The notes under the pieces are model-generated. The model made no database searches, was not told the origin of the DNA, and saw nothing but the letters and a program-made list of their open reading frames with translations. The position numbers were made by a program, and so were the translations under genes. Below are positions 40,534-50,005 of a stretch of 64,000 nucleotides of DNA, one piece after another. Each line of letters starts with the position of its first letter. Positions within the stretch are counted from its first letter, which is position 1. The DNA is from Actinoplanes campanulatus (GTDB taxonomy: Bacteria > Actinomycetota > Actinomycetes > Mycobacteriales > Micromonosporaceae). The stretch is taken from assembly GCF_014647795.1 (NCBI RefSeq), contig NZ_BMPW01000021.1:62001-126000 (forward strand), read 5' to 3'.

Positions 40534-41475
40534 GTGTCCGGATCACCGCTCACCCCGATGCTCGCGACCGCGGGCCGGCTGCCGGTGGGCCCGGACTGGA
40601 GCTACGAGTTCAAGTGGGACGGCGTCCGGGTCCTGGCCCTGTTCAGCGGCGGGCCACCGGCCCTGTACGCGCGGTCCGGAGCGCTGGTCACCGCCGCCTA
40701 CCCGGAGATCGCCGACCTGAGCATGCCGGACGGCACCCTGCTCGACGGCGAGATGGTCGTCCTCGACGCGGCCGGGCGGCCGTCCTTCACGGCGCTGGCC
40801 GAGCGCATGCACGTCCGCGACCGCAACCGCGCGACCCGGCTGGCGGCCACCCTCCCGGTCACCTACCTCATCTTCGACCTGCTGTTCCTCGACGGCATGG
40901 ACTACACCGGACTGCCCTACCTGGCCCGTCGCGAACGCCTCGAGGAACTCGACCTGGCCGGCGCCCGCTGGATGGTCCCACCGTCGTTCGGCGACGGCCC
41001 GGCCACCGAGACGGCCGCCCGGGAGAACCATCTCGAGGGCGTGATGGCCAAACGCTCCGACTCCGTCTACCTGCCCGGACAGCGCTCCGCGGACTGGGTG
41101 AAGGTCAAGTTCGACCGGACCGGCGACTACGTCATCGGCGGCTGGCGGCCCGGCGTGCGCAAACTCGGCGGGCTGCTGGTCGGCGTACCCACCCCGGACG
41201 GGCTGGCATTCCGGGGCCGGGTCGGCGGCGGCATCGGCGCCGCCGCCGAGAAGAACCTTCTCTCGCGGCTGGCGCCGCTGGCCACCACGGACTCACCCTT
41301 CGCCGCCGGCGCGGTGCCGCGGGAGGATTCCAAAGGCGCCCATTGGGTACGACCGGAGCTCGTGGCCGAGATCCGGTACGGCAACCTGACCCCCGACCGT
41401 CGCCTGCGGTTCCCCCGCTTCCTGCGGCTGCGCGACGACAAGAAGCCGGAGGAGTGCACCGACGATGCCTCGTGA
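40534..41475 (+). CDS. ligD: LigD-type ATP-dependent DNA ligase (ligase domain only)
   Basis: 313 aa from GTG 40534. The adenylated Lys is K27 in EFKWDGVR; later motifs are LLDGEMVVLD, LIFDLLFLDG, EGVMAKRSD (about residue 168) and WVKVKFDRTGDYVIGGW. The OB-fold domain closes the chain. It seals ends held by Ku. The polymerase domain is in the next gene, and no phosphoesterase domain is present in either. Overlaps the polymerase gene by 11 bases. Confidence 0.92.
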   Translation: MSGSPLTPMLATAGRLPVGPDWSYEFKWDGVRVLALFSGGPPALYARSGALVTAAYPEIADLSMPDGTLLDGEMVVLDAAGRPSFTALAERMHVRDRNRATRLAATLPVTYLIFDLLFLDGMDYTGLPYLARRERLEELDLAGARWMVPPSFGDGPATETAARENHLEGVMAKRSDSVYLPGQRSADWVKVKFDRTGDYVIGGWRPGVRKLGGLLVGVPTPDGLAFRGRVGGGIGAAAEKNLLSRLAPLATTDSPFAAGAVPREDSKGAHWVRPELVAEIRYGNLTPDRRLRFPRFLRLRDDKKPEECTDDAS

Positions 41476-42373
41476 CCGGTTCCTGGTGCACATCGAGGGT
41501 CGTGACCTCGAACTCTCGAACCTGGACAAGGTCATGTACCCGTCGGCCGGATTCACCAAGGGCGAGGTGATCGACTACTACACCCGGGTGGCCCCGGTGC
41601 TGCTGCCGCACCTACGGGACCGGGCGGTCACCCGCATCCGCTACCCCAACGGGGTCGACGAGGCGCACTTCTTCGAGAAGAACAAACCCGGCGGAACCCC
41701 CGACTGGGTGCGCCTGGAAAGACTGCCGGTACCCGGGTCCACGAAGAGCCGGGAGACCATCGACTTCGTGGTCGTCGACGACCTGCCCACCCTGGTCTGG
41801 CTGGCCAATCTGGCCGCCATCGAACTGCACACCCCGCAGTGGCGGATCGGCGCCGACCCGGACCTGCTGGTCGTCGACCTCGACCCGGGTGTGCCGGCCG
41901 GCCTGCGCGAATGCTGCGCGGTGGCCATGCTGATGCGCGACCGGCTGGGCGCGGACGGCATCACCGCCTATCCCAAGACGTCCGGGAAGAAGGGCATGCA
42001 GTTGTGCTGCCCGATCTCCGGAACCCAGTCCTCCGACGTGATCTCCGGCTACGCGAAAAGAGTCGCCGAGGAGCTGGCGAAGGTGGTGCCCGGCTCGATC
42101 ACCGCGAAGATGGCCAGGCAGCTGCGCCCCGGCAAGATCTTCATCGACTGGAGCCAGAACAACGCGTTCAAGACGACGGTCGCGCCCTACTCCCTGCGGG
42201 CCGGCGCCACACCCACCGCCTCGACCCCCCTGACCTGGGACGAGGTGATGGCCATGGCCACGGGCGAGATCCCATCCTGGCAGTGCGGTGCGGCCGAAAC
42301 CCTGGACCGCGTCGAGGAACACGGCGACCTGCTCGCCGACATGCTTCATCCCGGACCGATCGTGCCCGTTTAG
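41465..42373 (+). CDS. LigD-type NHEJ polymerase (PrimPol domain only)
   Basis: 302 aa. Family features: LSNLDKVMYPSAGFTKGEVIDYY, split as NLDKVMYPSAGFTKGE; HFFEKNKPGG; the catalytic pair D138/D140 in LVVDLDPG; and YPKTSGKKGMQL. It fills gaps and adds ribonucleotides at ends during end joining. Together with the preceding ligase it forms a two-gene LigD, as in Streptomyces-type systems. Confidence 0.92.
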   Translation: MPRDRFLVHIEGRDLELSNLDKVMYPSAGFTKGEVIDYYTRVAPVLLPHLRDRAVTRIRYPNGVDEAHFFEKNKPGGTPDWVRLERLPVPGSTKSRETIDFVVVDDLPTLVWLANLAAIELHTPQWRIGADPDLLVVDLDPGVPAGLRECCAVAMLMRDRLGADGITAYPKTSGKKGMQLCCPISGTQSSDVISGYAKRVAEELAKVVPGSITAKMARQLRPGKIFIDWSQNNAFKTTVAPYSLRAGATPTASTPLTWDEVMAMATGEIPSWQCGAAETLDRVEEHGDLLADMLHPGPIVPV

Positions 42374-42438
42374 AGGTCGACTGTTTTGATCTTGGCACGT
42401 AGGGTGCTCCCGCATTCTTTTTCAGCGGGGAGCCATCT

Positions 42439-43908
42439 GTGGGCATGCTGCGTCACGCCGCCGTCGCGGCGCTTTCCAGCTCTTTGATCATCTCGCTGGC
42501 CGGACCGGCGGCCGCGGCCACCGACGTCACGCCTCCGACCGTCATCTCCACCGGTCTCCCCGAGGGCGGTTTCCTCGGCACGGAGACGATCCTGCGGCCC
42601 GCCTTCAGTGACGAGAACGGCGTGGTGAAGGTCGATGTCCTCGTCAACGGCGCCTTCGTCAACAGCTTCCTCCCACCGAGCGGGGAGTGGGACCCCAAGA
42701 CCTGGAAGTGGTCCGGCCGGGTCAGGATCGGGGGTGTGGCCGTGGGCGACAACACGGACGTGGACGTCACCGTCCGTGCCTGGGACCCGGCGGGGAACAT
42801 GGGCTCGCGTACCGTGCGGGTTCGCACCGACTTCCGGACGCCGACGGCGACTTCGATCACTCCGGATGAGTCCGTGACGCTGGGCGGCGTCGCCACCATC
42901 ACCCCGCTGGGCCTTCCGGACGACACCGCACGAGTCACCCTCTCCTACGGTTTCGCGGCCGAGTGGGGGGTGATCAGCACGGCGACCGCGGCGCCATGGG
43001 CGTTGACCTGGGACAACACGGGCCAGGAGCGGACCGCCATCGTGTACGTCACCGTGGAGGATCACGCCGGCAACCGTTTCGGGTACCGCCGTGATTACAA
43101 GATCGACGGCGTCGGGCCCGACGTCTACGCCAGCACGAACTGGATCCCCGAGGTCATCGGTCCCGGTGAGGGGGTCATCGCGGTCTCCTACTGGGACCCG
43201 AAGGACGTCGCCCGGATCGAGTGGTGGATCGACGGGGCCCTCAGGTCGACCAGCCAGGTCGCGAGATACGACTTCGGCAACGTCAGCCGGATCGCGGACG
43301 TCGAGGCCCGAGTGTTCGACGCGGTCGGCAACGTGACCGTGGTGACCCGCAAGGTTCGGGTTGACGCCACCGCGCCCACCGTCACCGCGGTGACTCCGGC
43401 GCAGGGCGCCCTGGTGCGCGGCGAGAAGATCTGGACCGAGTTCAAGGCCACCGACGCCTCCGGGATCTCCGGGGGACAGGTGTACTACGGCGGAGATTCG
43501 GCGCCGTTCGCGGGCGTCCGGGAGTCGCCGTACCGGGTGTCGATGCCGTTCGTGCAGGGCAGGAATACAGTCCTCTGGCAGATCTATGACCGGCTGGGCA
43601 ACGTCACGGAGGTCCGCCGGAGCTACATCGTGGACAACAACGCGCCCTACTTCACCGTGATCATGGCGCCGAAGAACGGGGCGAAGGTCAAGGGCACGGT
43701 CAAGGTCGCGGTGTCGGTCTCGGAGGAGTACGGCATCGCCCGGGTCGAGCTGCTGATCAACGGGAAGGTGGTCGCCAAGGACTATGCGGCCGCCTACAAG
43801 TTCTCGATCAACACCAAGAAGTACGGCAAGAAGATCAAGGTGCAGCTGCGTGCCTACGACAAGGCCGGCAACGTGACCACCTCACCCACACGGATTTGGA
43901 AGCGCTAG
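42439..43908 (+). CDS. secreted multi-Ig-like-domain protein, 489 aa
   Basis: GTG 42439 (ATG 42445 possible) after GGGGAG. Signal peptide (HAAVAALSSSLIISLAGPAAAA), then about four bacterial Ig-like modules recognisable by repeated DxxGN...VxVD patterns (WDPAGNMGS, EDHAGNRFG, FDAVGNVTV, YDRLGNVTE, YDKAGNVTT). The last module (NGAKVKGTVKVAVSVSEEYG) ends the chain without an anchor. Likely an exported adhesive or surface-layer protein; ligand unknown. Confidence 0.75.
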   Translation: MGMLRHAAVAALSSSLIISLAGPAAAATDVTPPTVISTGLPEGGFLGTETILRPAFSDENGVVKVDVLVNGAFVNSFLPPSGEWDPKTWKWSGRVRIGGVAVGDNTDVDVTVRAWDPAGNMGSRTVRVRTDFRTPTATSITPDESVTLGGVATITPLGLPDDTARVTLSYGFAAEWGVISTATAAPWALTWDNTGQERTAIVYVTVEDHAGNRFGYRRDYKIDGVGPDVYASTNWIPEVIGPGEGVIAVSYWDPKDVARIEWWIDGALRSTSQVARYDFGNVSRIADVEARVFDAVGNVTVVTRKVRVDATAPTVTAVTPAQGALVRGEKIWTEFKATDASGISGGQVYYGGDSAPFAGVRESPYRVSMPFVQGRNTVLWQIYDRLGNVTEVRRSYIVDNNAPYFTVIMAPKNGAKVKGTVKVAVSVSEEYGIARVELLINGKVVAKDYAAAYKFSINTKKYGKKIKVQLRAYDKAGNVTTSPTRIWKR

Positions 43909-43911
43909 GAC

Positions 43912-44295
43912 ATGAACCCCTCGATCATCGACCTGCGGTACCCGTCGTCGTCGTTCCTCTACTCCGCGACCTCGCCGAAGATCTTCGTCGACGGAGTCGA
44001 GCAGGCCGGTACGGGCTGGGGTAAACGGCCGGTCGGCATGGCACCCGGCCCGCATCGCATCGAGGTGTACGTGCCGTACGTCCTCCCCCTCCGGGCCGGC
44101 CGGGCCACCCTCGATCTCACCGTTCCGGAGACCGGGGTGGGCCTGGAGTACATGGCACCCACCATCACCTTCGCAAAAGGTCAGCTCGGGGCGCCCGGCC
44201 AGCAGAAATCCAGCGGCTTCCGGGGGGTGATGGCCCTCAACGTGATCGTCATCACAGTCGTGGCCATCGCCCTGATCGCGGCACTGCTGAGCTAG
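43912..44295 (+). CDS. tail-anchored membrane protein, 127 aa
   Basis: Three bases after the Ig-like protein stop, with AAGCGCTAGGAC upstream. Beta-rich N-terminal part (IFVDGVEQAG, GPHRIEVYVPYVLP, ATLDLTVPETGVGLE) and one C-terminal membrane helix (ALNVIVITVVAIALIAALLS). Probably cytoplasmic-facing; function unknown. Confidence 0.65.
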   Translation: MNPSIIDLRYPSSSFLYSATSPKIFVDGVEQAGTGWGKRPVGMAPGPHRIEVYVPYVLPLRAGRATLDLTVPETGVGLEYMAPTITFAKGQLGAPGQQKSSGFRGVMALNVIVITVVAIALIAALLS

Positions 44296-44338
44296 GTGTG
44301 ATGTCCAGCCAGGTTGGTCAACCGGGTGACGGTAGCGG

Positions 44339-44804
44339 TCAAGCCTTGATACGGACGGCGCCCTTCGTGAGGAAGGCGTCCACGGCGGCCTGGTCCTCCG
44401 GGGAGAAGGCGGCCCGGGGGATGGCCGACTGGACCACGCCGTTCTTCAGCAGCCACGCGTGACGGCGGGTCCTGACCCAGGTCAGGCCCGCCCACGCGAT
44501 CCGGCTGTCGCTGTGTGCCGATTGGATGCGCACCCCGGTCTCGTCGATCTCGTACCGGACCGGGTGGGCCTGCGTCTGACGCTGCTGATGCCAGAACACG
44601 TAGGCGATCGCGTCCGGGAACGCGACTCCGACGAGGGCGCCGCAGAGCAGGCCCAGATCGCGGCCCCTCCAGACCGGTCACGGCCAGGAAAACCAGGATC
44701 ACGGCGCCGCTGATTCTCAAGACGTGGCGCTTCGAGCCGAGGTTCTCCAGGACGATCCGGCGGAAGGCGCGGTAGCTGATCTGGTACTCACCCGTGACAT
44801 GCAC
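44339..44804 (-). pseudogene. YcxB-like membrane protein gene with one-base frameshift
   Basis: The minus strand starts well (HVTGEYQISYRAFRRIVLE, then the helix LRISGAVILVFLAVTGLEG), but the second helix (RDLGLLCGALVGVAF) and the YcxB-like C-terminal domain (FWHQQRQTQAHPVRYEID, IAWAGLTWVRTRRHAWLL) continue in another frame. Removing one base from the four-base run at 44664-44667 restores one frame of about 154 residues. Either a recent null mutation or a sequencing error. Confidence 0.75.
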
Positions 44805-44821
44805 GCGTGGAAGTGTATAGA

Positions 44822-46483
44822 TCAGTCGATCTTGGGGATGGGCGGGCCGAGGACGTCGTCGGCGTCGACGATCGTGTAGGCGTAGCCCTGTTCGGCGAGG
44901 AAGCGCTGGCGATGGGCCGCGTACTCGGTGTCGATGGTGTCGCGGGAGACGACCGTGTAGAAGTGGGCCTGGCGGCCGTCGCCCTTGGGGCGCAGCACCC
45001 GGCCCAGGCGCTGGGCCTCCTCCTGGCGGGAACCGAACGTGCCGGACACCTGAATGGCCACCGCCGCCTCGGGCAGGTCGATCGAGAAGTTGCCGACCTT
45101 CGACAGCACCAGCGTCCGAAGCGAACCGTCACGGAACGCGTCGAAGAGCCGCTCCCGCTCCCTGTTCGTGGTGGCGCCCTGCACGATCGGGGCGTCCAGG
45201 AACTCGCCCAGCTCGTGCAGCTGGTCCAGGAAACCGCCGATGACCAGCACCTGCTCGCCCGGGTGCTTCTTCACCAGGGCTTTCACCACCGGCAGTTTGG
45301 TACGCGCGGTGGCCGCGGCCCGATAACGCTCCTCGGCCTCGGTCACCGCGTACGCCATCCGCTCCGCCTCGGTGAGGGTGACCCGGACTTCGACGCACTC
45401 GGCCGGGGCGATCCAGCCCTGGGCCTCGATGTCCTTCCACGGGGCGTCGTAGCGTTTCGGGCCGATCAGCGAGAACACGTCACCTTCGCGACCGTCCTCG
45501 CGTACCAGAGTCGCGGTGAGGCCGAGGCGGCGCCGGGCCTGGAGGTCCGCGGTGAAGCGGAAGATCGGCGCGGGCAGGAGGTGGACCTCGTCGTAGACGA
45601 CCAGGCCCCAGTCACGGGCGCCGAACAGGTCGAGATGGGTGAAGGTGCCGCCGCGGCGTGACGTGAGCACCTGGTACGTCGCGATGGTGACCGGGCGGAT
45701 CTCCTTGCGCTCGCCGCTGTACTCGCCGATCTCCTCCTCGGTGAGCGTGGTGCGGGCCAGCAGCTCCCGCTTCCACTGGCGGCCGGCCACCGTGTTCGTC
45801 ACCAGGATCAGGGTCGTCGCCGACGCCTGCGCCATCGCGGCCGCGCCGACCAGCGTCTTGCCCGCGCCGCAGGGCAGCACCACGACACCCGAGCCGCCGG
45901 CCCAGAACCCGTCCACCGCCTCCTGCTGGTAGGAGCGCAGGGTCCAGCCGTCCTCCTTGAGGGCGATCGCGTGCGCCTCGCCGTCCACGTAGCCGGCCAG
46001 GTCCTCGGCCGGCCAGCCCAGCTTGAGCAGCGCCTGCTTGAGGCGGCCGCGCTCGGAGCCGTGCACCGTGATGGTCTCGTCGTCGAGGCGGGCGCCGAGC
46101 ATGCCGGCCAGCTTCTTCGACTTGGCCACCTCGATCAGCACGATCTTGTCGAGGCCGCGCAGGACCAGGCCGTGCACCGGGTCGTTCAGCAGTTGGAGAC
46201 GGCCGTACCGGTCCATCGTCTCGGCGACGTCGACCAGCAGCGCGTGCGGCACCGGGTAGCGGGAGAACTTGATCAGCGCGTCGACCACGCTCTCCGCGTC
46301 GTGCCCGGCGGCTCGGCTGTTCCACAGGCCGAGAGGGGTCAGCCGGTACGTGTGAACATGCTCCGGCGACCGCTCCAGCTCGGCGAACGGCGCGATCGCC
46401 ATCCGGCAGGCCTGCGAGTCCGGATGATCGACCTCCAGGAGCAGGGTCTTGTCCGACTGCACGATCAGTGGTCCGCCGCTCAC
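44822..46483 (-). CDS. XPB-type DNA repair helicase (SF2)
   Basis: 553 aa from GTG 46483, preceded by GGAGG and matching the usual actinobacterial length. The N-terminal damage-recognition-like domain covers residues 1-175; Walker A is PCGAGKT (204-210), the helicase box is DEVH (298-301), followed by GLTATLVRED and, near the C-terminus, QRLGRVLRPKGDGR. A bacterial homologue of the XPB/ERCC3 helicase. The next gene upstream on the same strand encodes its usual partner. Confidence 0.92.
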   Translation of the reverse strand: MSGGPLIVQSDKTLLLEVDHPDSQACRMAIAPFAELERSPEHVHTYRLTPLGLWNSRAAGHDAESVVDALIKFSRYPVPHALLVDVAETMDRYGRLQLLNDPVHGLVLRGLDKIVLIEVAKSKKLAGMLGARLDDETITVHGSERGRLKQALLKLGWPAEDLAGYVDGEAHAIALKEDGWTLRSYQQEAVDGFWAGGSGVVVLPCGAGKTLVGAAAMAQASATTLILVTNTVAGRQWKRELLARTTLTEEEIGEYSGERKEIRPVTIATYQVLTSRRGGTFTHLDLFGARDWGLVVYDEVHLLPAPIFRFTADLQARRRLGLTATLVREDGREGDVFSLIGPKRYDAPWKDIEAQGWIAPAECVEVRVTLTEAERMAYAVTEAEERYRAAATARTKLPVVKALVKKHPGEQVLVIGGFLDQLHELGEFLDAPIVQGATTNRERERLFDAFRDGSLRTLVLSKVGNFSIDLPEAAVAIQVSGTFGSRQEEAQRLGRVLRPKGDGRQAHFYTVVSRDTIDTEYAAHRQRFLAEQGYAYTIVDADDVLGPPIPKID

Positions 46484-46672
46484 CCTGTACGCCTCCGAAC
46501 CTGGGGAAAACCGACCCTCCAGTGTGCCACGCGTCCGGCGGTACGCGGATGACGAGGGCCTGAGCAGAGAAAATACGATCTTCGAAATCGACTGCAACGT
46601 TCCGCCGCCCCGGCGCGTGTTACTGGTGCCGGGTCGTGCGCAATACGGGGGCGCGCGACCCGGCAAAAGCTC

Positions 46673-49057
46673 CTACTCCTCGGTGACCGCCGCGGTTATG
46701 CGGTGCAGGGCGAAGGTGTGCAGGCTCTCGCCTCGTTCGTCCTCGGCCCGTAGGTAGCCGGCGCTCAGGGAGACCGGGCGGACCAGCCGGGACAGGGTCG
46801 CGCCGTGCGAGTCGACGTAGCCCACCCAGACCCGGGCCTTGTCGCGGACCGCCTGCTGGAGCACCGCCATGGCCTGGGTGTGCTGCTGGACGGCGGTCAG
46901 GCCGGGCACCGCGTGGCCGTGCGCGGCCCGCACGGTGACCGGCGCGCGCCGCGCGGCGCGGGTGGCGATGTCGCCGCGCCGCAGCTGTTCCACCACGCCG
47001 GCGAGCCGGGGACCGATCAGCACCGGGCCGGTCGTCTCGGGGGCGCGGGCGCTGCGGGTGGGGGCCCGGCGTGCTTTCGGCCTGGTCAGCACGGTGGCAC
47101 CGCCGGCGTCCTCGGCAACCGGTGCGTACCCGGCCTCGCGGAGGGCGCCCAGCAGCCGGGCCACCGGGCGTGGGCTGACCAGCACGGTCGGCGCGATCCG
47201 GCGCAGGTCGAGGGTGGTCAGCCGCTTGTCGCCGGCCACCTCGGCGAGCAGTGCCTCGTCGTCGCTGCGCAGGTAGGAGCCGGCCGAGCCGCTGCGCAGC
47301 CCGCCGTGCCTGCGGGCCGCGTCGTCGATCAGGTAGGTCAGCGTCTGCGGCACCGGGGTCCGGGAGCGGCGACGGAACAGTTCGTGCAGGTCGGCGGCCT
47401 GATAGCCGACGTCGAGGGCGCGTCGCATGCTGGCCGGGGTGACCCGGAAGACGCTCGCGCCGCCGGCCGACTCCGGCTCGGCCAGCACGTCCAGCTCCGC
47501 CGCCAGCTCCGGCTCGGGCGGGCCGGGCACCACCACGGTCAGATCGGCCTGCACCAGCACGTGATCCACCGGGGCGGGCAGCAGCCGGTCCAGCGCGCGC
47601 ACCGCGTCGGCATGGGCATCCTCCGGATGCACCCCGAGTGGGTCGCCGCCGTCCGTCTCTCCATCGGCGAGCAGCAATCGGGCGTACGACGTGAGCGCCC
47701 CCAATCCGGTGACGCCGAGCAGGGCGGCGCCGGAGTACGCGTCCCGGTGTGCCGCCTCCCGCCCGCGGGCACGCCGTGGGCTCTGCCAGGACAGCAGCCC
47801 GAGCAGGTCGTCGACCGTGGGTGCGGCGCCGGGTTCCAGGTCGGCGAGGGTGCCGAGGGCCTCCCGGCGGGCCTGTGGGGCGCCGGCGCGTTCGGCGTCC
47901 GGGGCGAGGGCGTTGACCGGCCGGTCGCGTTCGTCGCGGCGGCCGACGAGTCCGGGCTGCCGGGTCATGGTGAGCCAGGACCGGGCCAGGGCGGCCCAGC
48001 GGTGGGCGACTCCGGTGGCGCGCCACAGGTCGTACGCCCCGGTGGGCAGGAACACGTCCTGCGCGGGCGTGGTGGCCCGGGCCGGGGCGGCTTCGGACTC
48101 GCCGAGGAGACCGGCCGCGTACGCCGTCTCGATCAGCAGCGCGGCGCCCGCCTCGTCGATGCCGGCCGCTCTGGCCAGCCGCTTCAGGTCGCGGACGCCG
48201 AGGCCGCCGGTGCGCAGCAGGGCGGCGGGTTCGACGGCGAGGGCCTCGAGGATCGCCTCGGTGGCGCGGACCGCCTCCATGGTCTGCCCGGCGCCGGCCG
48301 AGTCGGCGGCCTGCGGGTCACGGGACGGGCCGTCCGGTACCGGCGCGACCGGCCGCAGCACACCGAGCGGACCGGTGTCGCGGCGCAGCAGCATGCCCAC
48401 CTCGCGGGGCAGCTCGACCAGGTCGCCGTCCGGCCGTGGGGCGCGGCCCGCCTCCGAGACCGGGACCAGCACGTGCTGTTCGACGAGCCATTTCACCGGC
48501 TCGGCCACGGAGTCACGGTTGAGCGCCCCGATCGGGGGACCCGCGGCCAGCCGGTCCAGCACGGCGCGGGCGCCGGGCGGCGCGGCCAGCACGGTGCGGC
48601 GCAGCTTGGCCCGGTCGGCGCAGAGAGCGGCGGCCTGCGCGTCCAGGTAGTCGGCGGGTCGGCCGAGCCCGGCCGGGTAGGGGGAGGTGACCTCGTCGAC
48701 CGCGCCGACGATCTGTAGCGCCTCGGGCGGCCCGTGTAGCAGGAAGCGGACCCGGAGCCGGTCGATCGCGACCCGGGTGTCCTCCCCGGGAACGCCCTCG
48801 GTCAGCGCCAGGATCGCGTCGACCGAGGTCAGCGCGGTGTCGGCGGCCCGGCTCAGGCGAGCCGCGTCGAGGACGAGGAGCGTGAACTCGTCGAGGCCGT
48901 CCAGGCAGCGGGCGACCGAGTTACGGGACTGTGCGCGTACGGCGAGGGCCGAGATGTCGGCGGGCACCGGGACGACGAGGTCGGGGCGCAGTTGTATGAG
49001 CGCGCCCAGCGCTTCGTCGGGCAGCGACCGTAGTTGATCGGCGAATGTGGTGGCCAT
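46673..49057 (-). CDS. helicase-associated (XPB partner) domain protein, 794 aa
   Basis: ATG 49057. Ala/Leu-rich helical N-terminal two thirds, then the helicase C-terminal-associated domain (VDHVLVQADLTVVVPGPPEP, about residues 500-600), and a C-terminal WYL-like portion (VWVGYVDSHGATLSRLVRPVS, LHTFALHRI). It stands just ahead of the XPB gene, as is common in actinobacteria, so a joint repair role is inferred. The intergenic gap of 190 bp before XPB carries no other gene. Confidence 0.85.
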   Translation of the reverse strand: MATTFADQLRSLPDEALGALIQLRPDLVVPVPADISALAVRAQSRNSVARCLDGLDEFTLLVLDAARLSRAADTALTSVDAILALTEGVPGEDTRVAIDRLRVRFLLHGPPEALQIVGAVDEVTSPYPAGLGRPADYLDAQAAALCADRAKLRRTVLAAPPGARAVLDRLAAGPPIGALNRDSVAEPVKWLVEQHVLVPVSEAGRAPRPDGDLVELPREVGMLLRRDTGPLGVLRPVAPVPDGPSRDPQAADSAGAGQTMEAVRATEAILEALAVEPAALLRTGGLGVRDLKRLARAAGIDEAGAALLIETAYAAGLLGESEAAPARATTPAQDVFLPTGAYDLWRATGVAHRWAALARSWLTMTRQPGLVGRRDERDRPVNALAPDAERAGAPQARREALGTLADLEPGAAPTVDDLLGLLSWQSPRRARGREAAHRDAYSGAALLGVTGLGALTSYARLLLADGETDGGDPLGVHPEDAHADAVRALDRLLPAPVDHVLVQADLTVVVPGPPEPELAAELDVLAEPESAGGASVFRVTPASMRRALDVGYQAADLHELFRRRSRTPVPQTLTYLIDDAARRHGGLRSGSAGSYLRSDDEALLAEVAGDKRLTTLDLRRIAPTVLVSPRPVARLLGALREAGYAPVAEDAGGATVLTRPKARRAPTRSARAPETTGPVLIGPRLAGVVEQLRRGDIATRAARRAPVTVRAAHGHAVPGLTAVQQHTQAMAVLQQAVRDKARVWVGYVDSHGATLSRLVRPVSLSAGYLRAEDERGESLHTFALHRITAAVTEE

Positions 49058-49135
49058 CGTCTTCAACGCTAACGTTCATGGGACGATGGTGTCCGGTCCG
49101 GGCGTGGCCGGACCTCGATCTGAGGAGGACCGAAA

Positions 49136-49336
49136 GTGGCGAAGGCACAGACCGCGGGTTCGTCGACGCCGGCGAACGAGGTCGCCGGACTGCGGGGCGT
49201 GGACATGAAGGGCAAGCTGCACGTGTCCGAACTCATCTCCGACCGTGCCGCCGCCCCGTCACCGTTCGGCGACGACCAGACCTTCCCGCTTCCGGTGGAG
49301 AGCCTGAGCTACCGGGCCGCCAGCCGTCACCCGTGA
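49136..49336 (+). CDS. small hypothetical protein, 66 aa
   Basis: GGAGGACCGAAA precedes GTG 49136, and the stop overlaps the next start (GTGA). Short, Ser/Ala-rich with a central GVDMKGKLHVSEL segment and a Pro-rich end. Divergent from the XPB-partner gene. No family recognised. Confidence 0.6.
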   Translation: MAKAQTAGSSTPANEVAGLRGVDMKGKLHVSELISDRAAAPSPFGDDQTFPLPVESLSYRAASRHP

Positions 49337-49959
49337 GTGGTGCGGTCGGTTTCGACCTGGACATGACCCTGATCGACTCCCGGCCGGGCATCCGGGAGAC
49401 GTACCGGGCGCTCACCGCTCTCACCGGTGTGCACGTGGACGCTGACCTCGCGGTCTCCCGGCTCGGCCCGCCGTTGCGGACCGAGCTGCGGCACTGGTTC
49501 GCGGAGGAGGCGGTCGAGGAGGCGGTGACCTCCTTCCGGGGGCTCTATCCGGATCACGCGGTCACCCCGAGCCGGCCCATGCCCGGCGCCGTCGAGGCGC
49601 TCGCCGCGGTGCGGGCGGCCGGGCTGCGGGTCGTGGTGGTGACCTCGAAGCTGGGCCGGCTGGCCCGGTTGCACCTCGACCACCTGGGTCTGCGGGCCGA
49701 CGAACTGGCCGGTGACCTGTTCGCCGAGGGCAAGGCGTCCGCGCTGGTGGAGCACGGGGTGCGGTGGTATGTGGGTGATCATGCGGCCGACATGGTGGCC
49801 GCCCGGACCGCCGGCGTCCCCGGGGTCGGGCTGCTCACCGGCCCCTGTTCCGAGCGGGAGCTGTGGGAGGCCGGGGCGTCTCACGTTCTGTCCGATCTCA
49901 CCACATTCCCGGCACTGTTGAGTGAGATTGCAGTTGGGTCCGAGCGCTCCTCTGGATAG
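49333..49959 (+). CDS. HAD-superfamily phosphatase
   Basis: 208 aa from GTG 49333. HAD motif I VGFDLDMTLIDSRPG with the nucleophile Asp, motif II VVVVTSKLGRLARLH, motif III/IV region WYVGDHAADMVAA. The cap is helical (about residues 16-85). Resembles phosphoglycolate-phosphatase-like proteins; substrate not determinable. Coupled to the small upstream gene. Confidence 0.88.
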   Translation: MSGAVGFDLDMTLIDSRPGIRETYRALTALTGVHVDADLAVSRLGPPLRTELRHWFAEEAVEEAVTSFRGLYPDHAVTPSRPMPGAVEALAAVRAAGLRVVVVTSKLGRLARLHLDHLGLRADELAGDLFAEGKASALVEHGVRWYVGDHAADMVAARTAGVPGVGLLTGPCSERELWEAGASHVLSDLTTFPALLSEIAVGSERSSG

Positions 49960-50005
49960 CCTAGCCGTGAGCGGTTGTGTCCATTGAGTGAAGTTGAGGT
50001 CAGCG

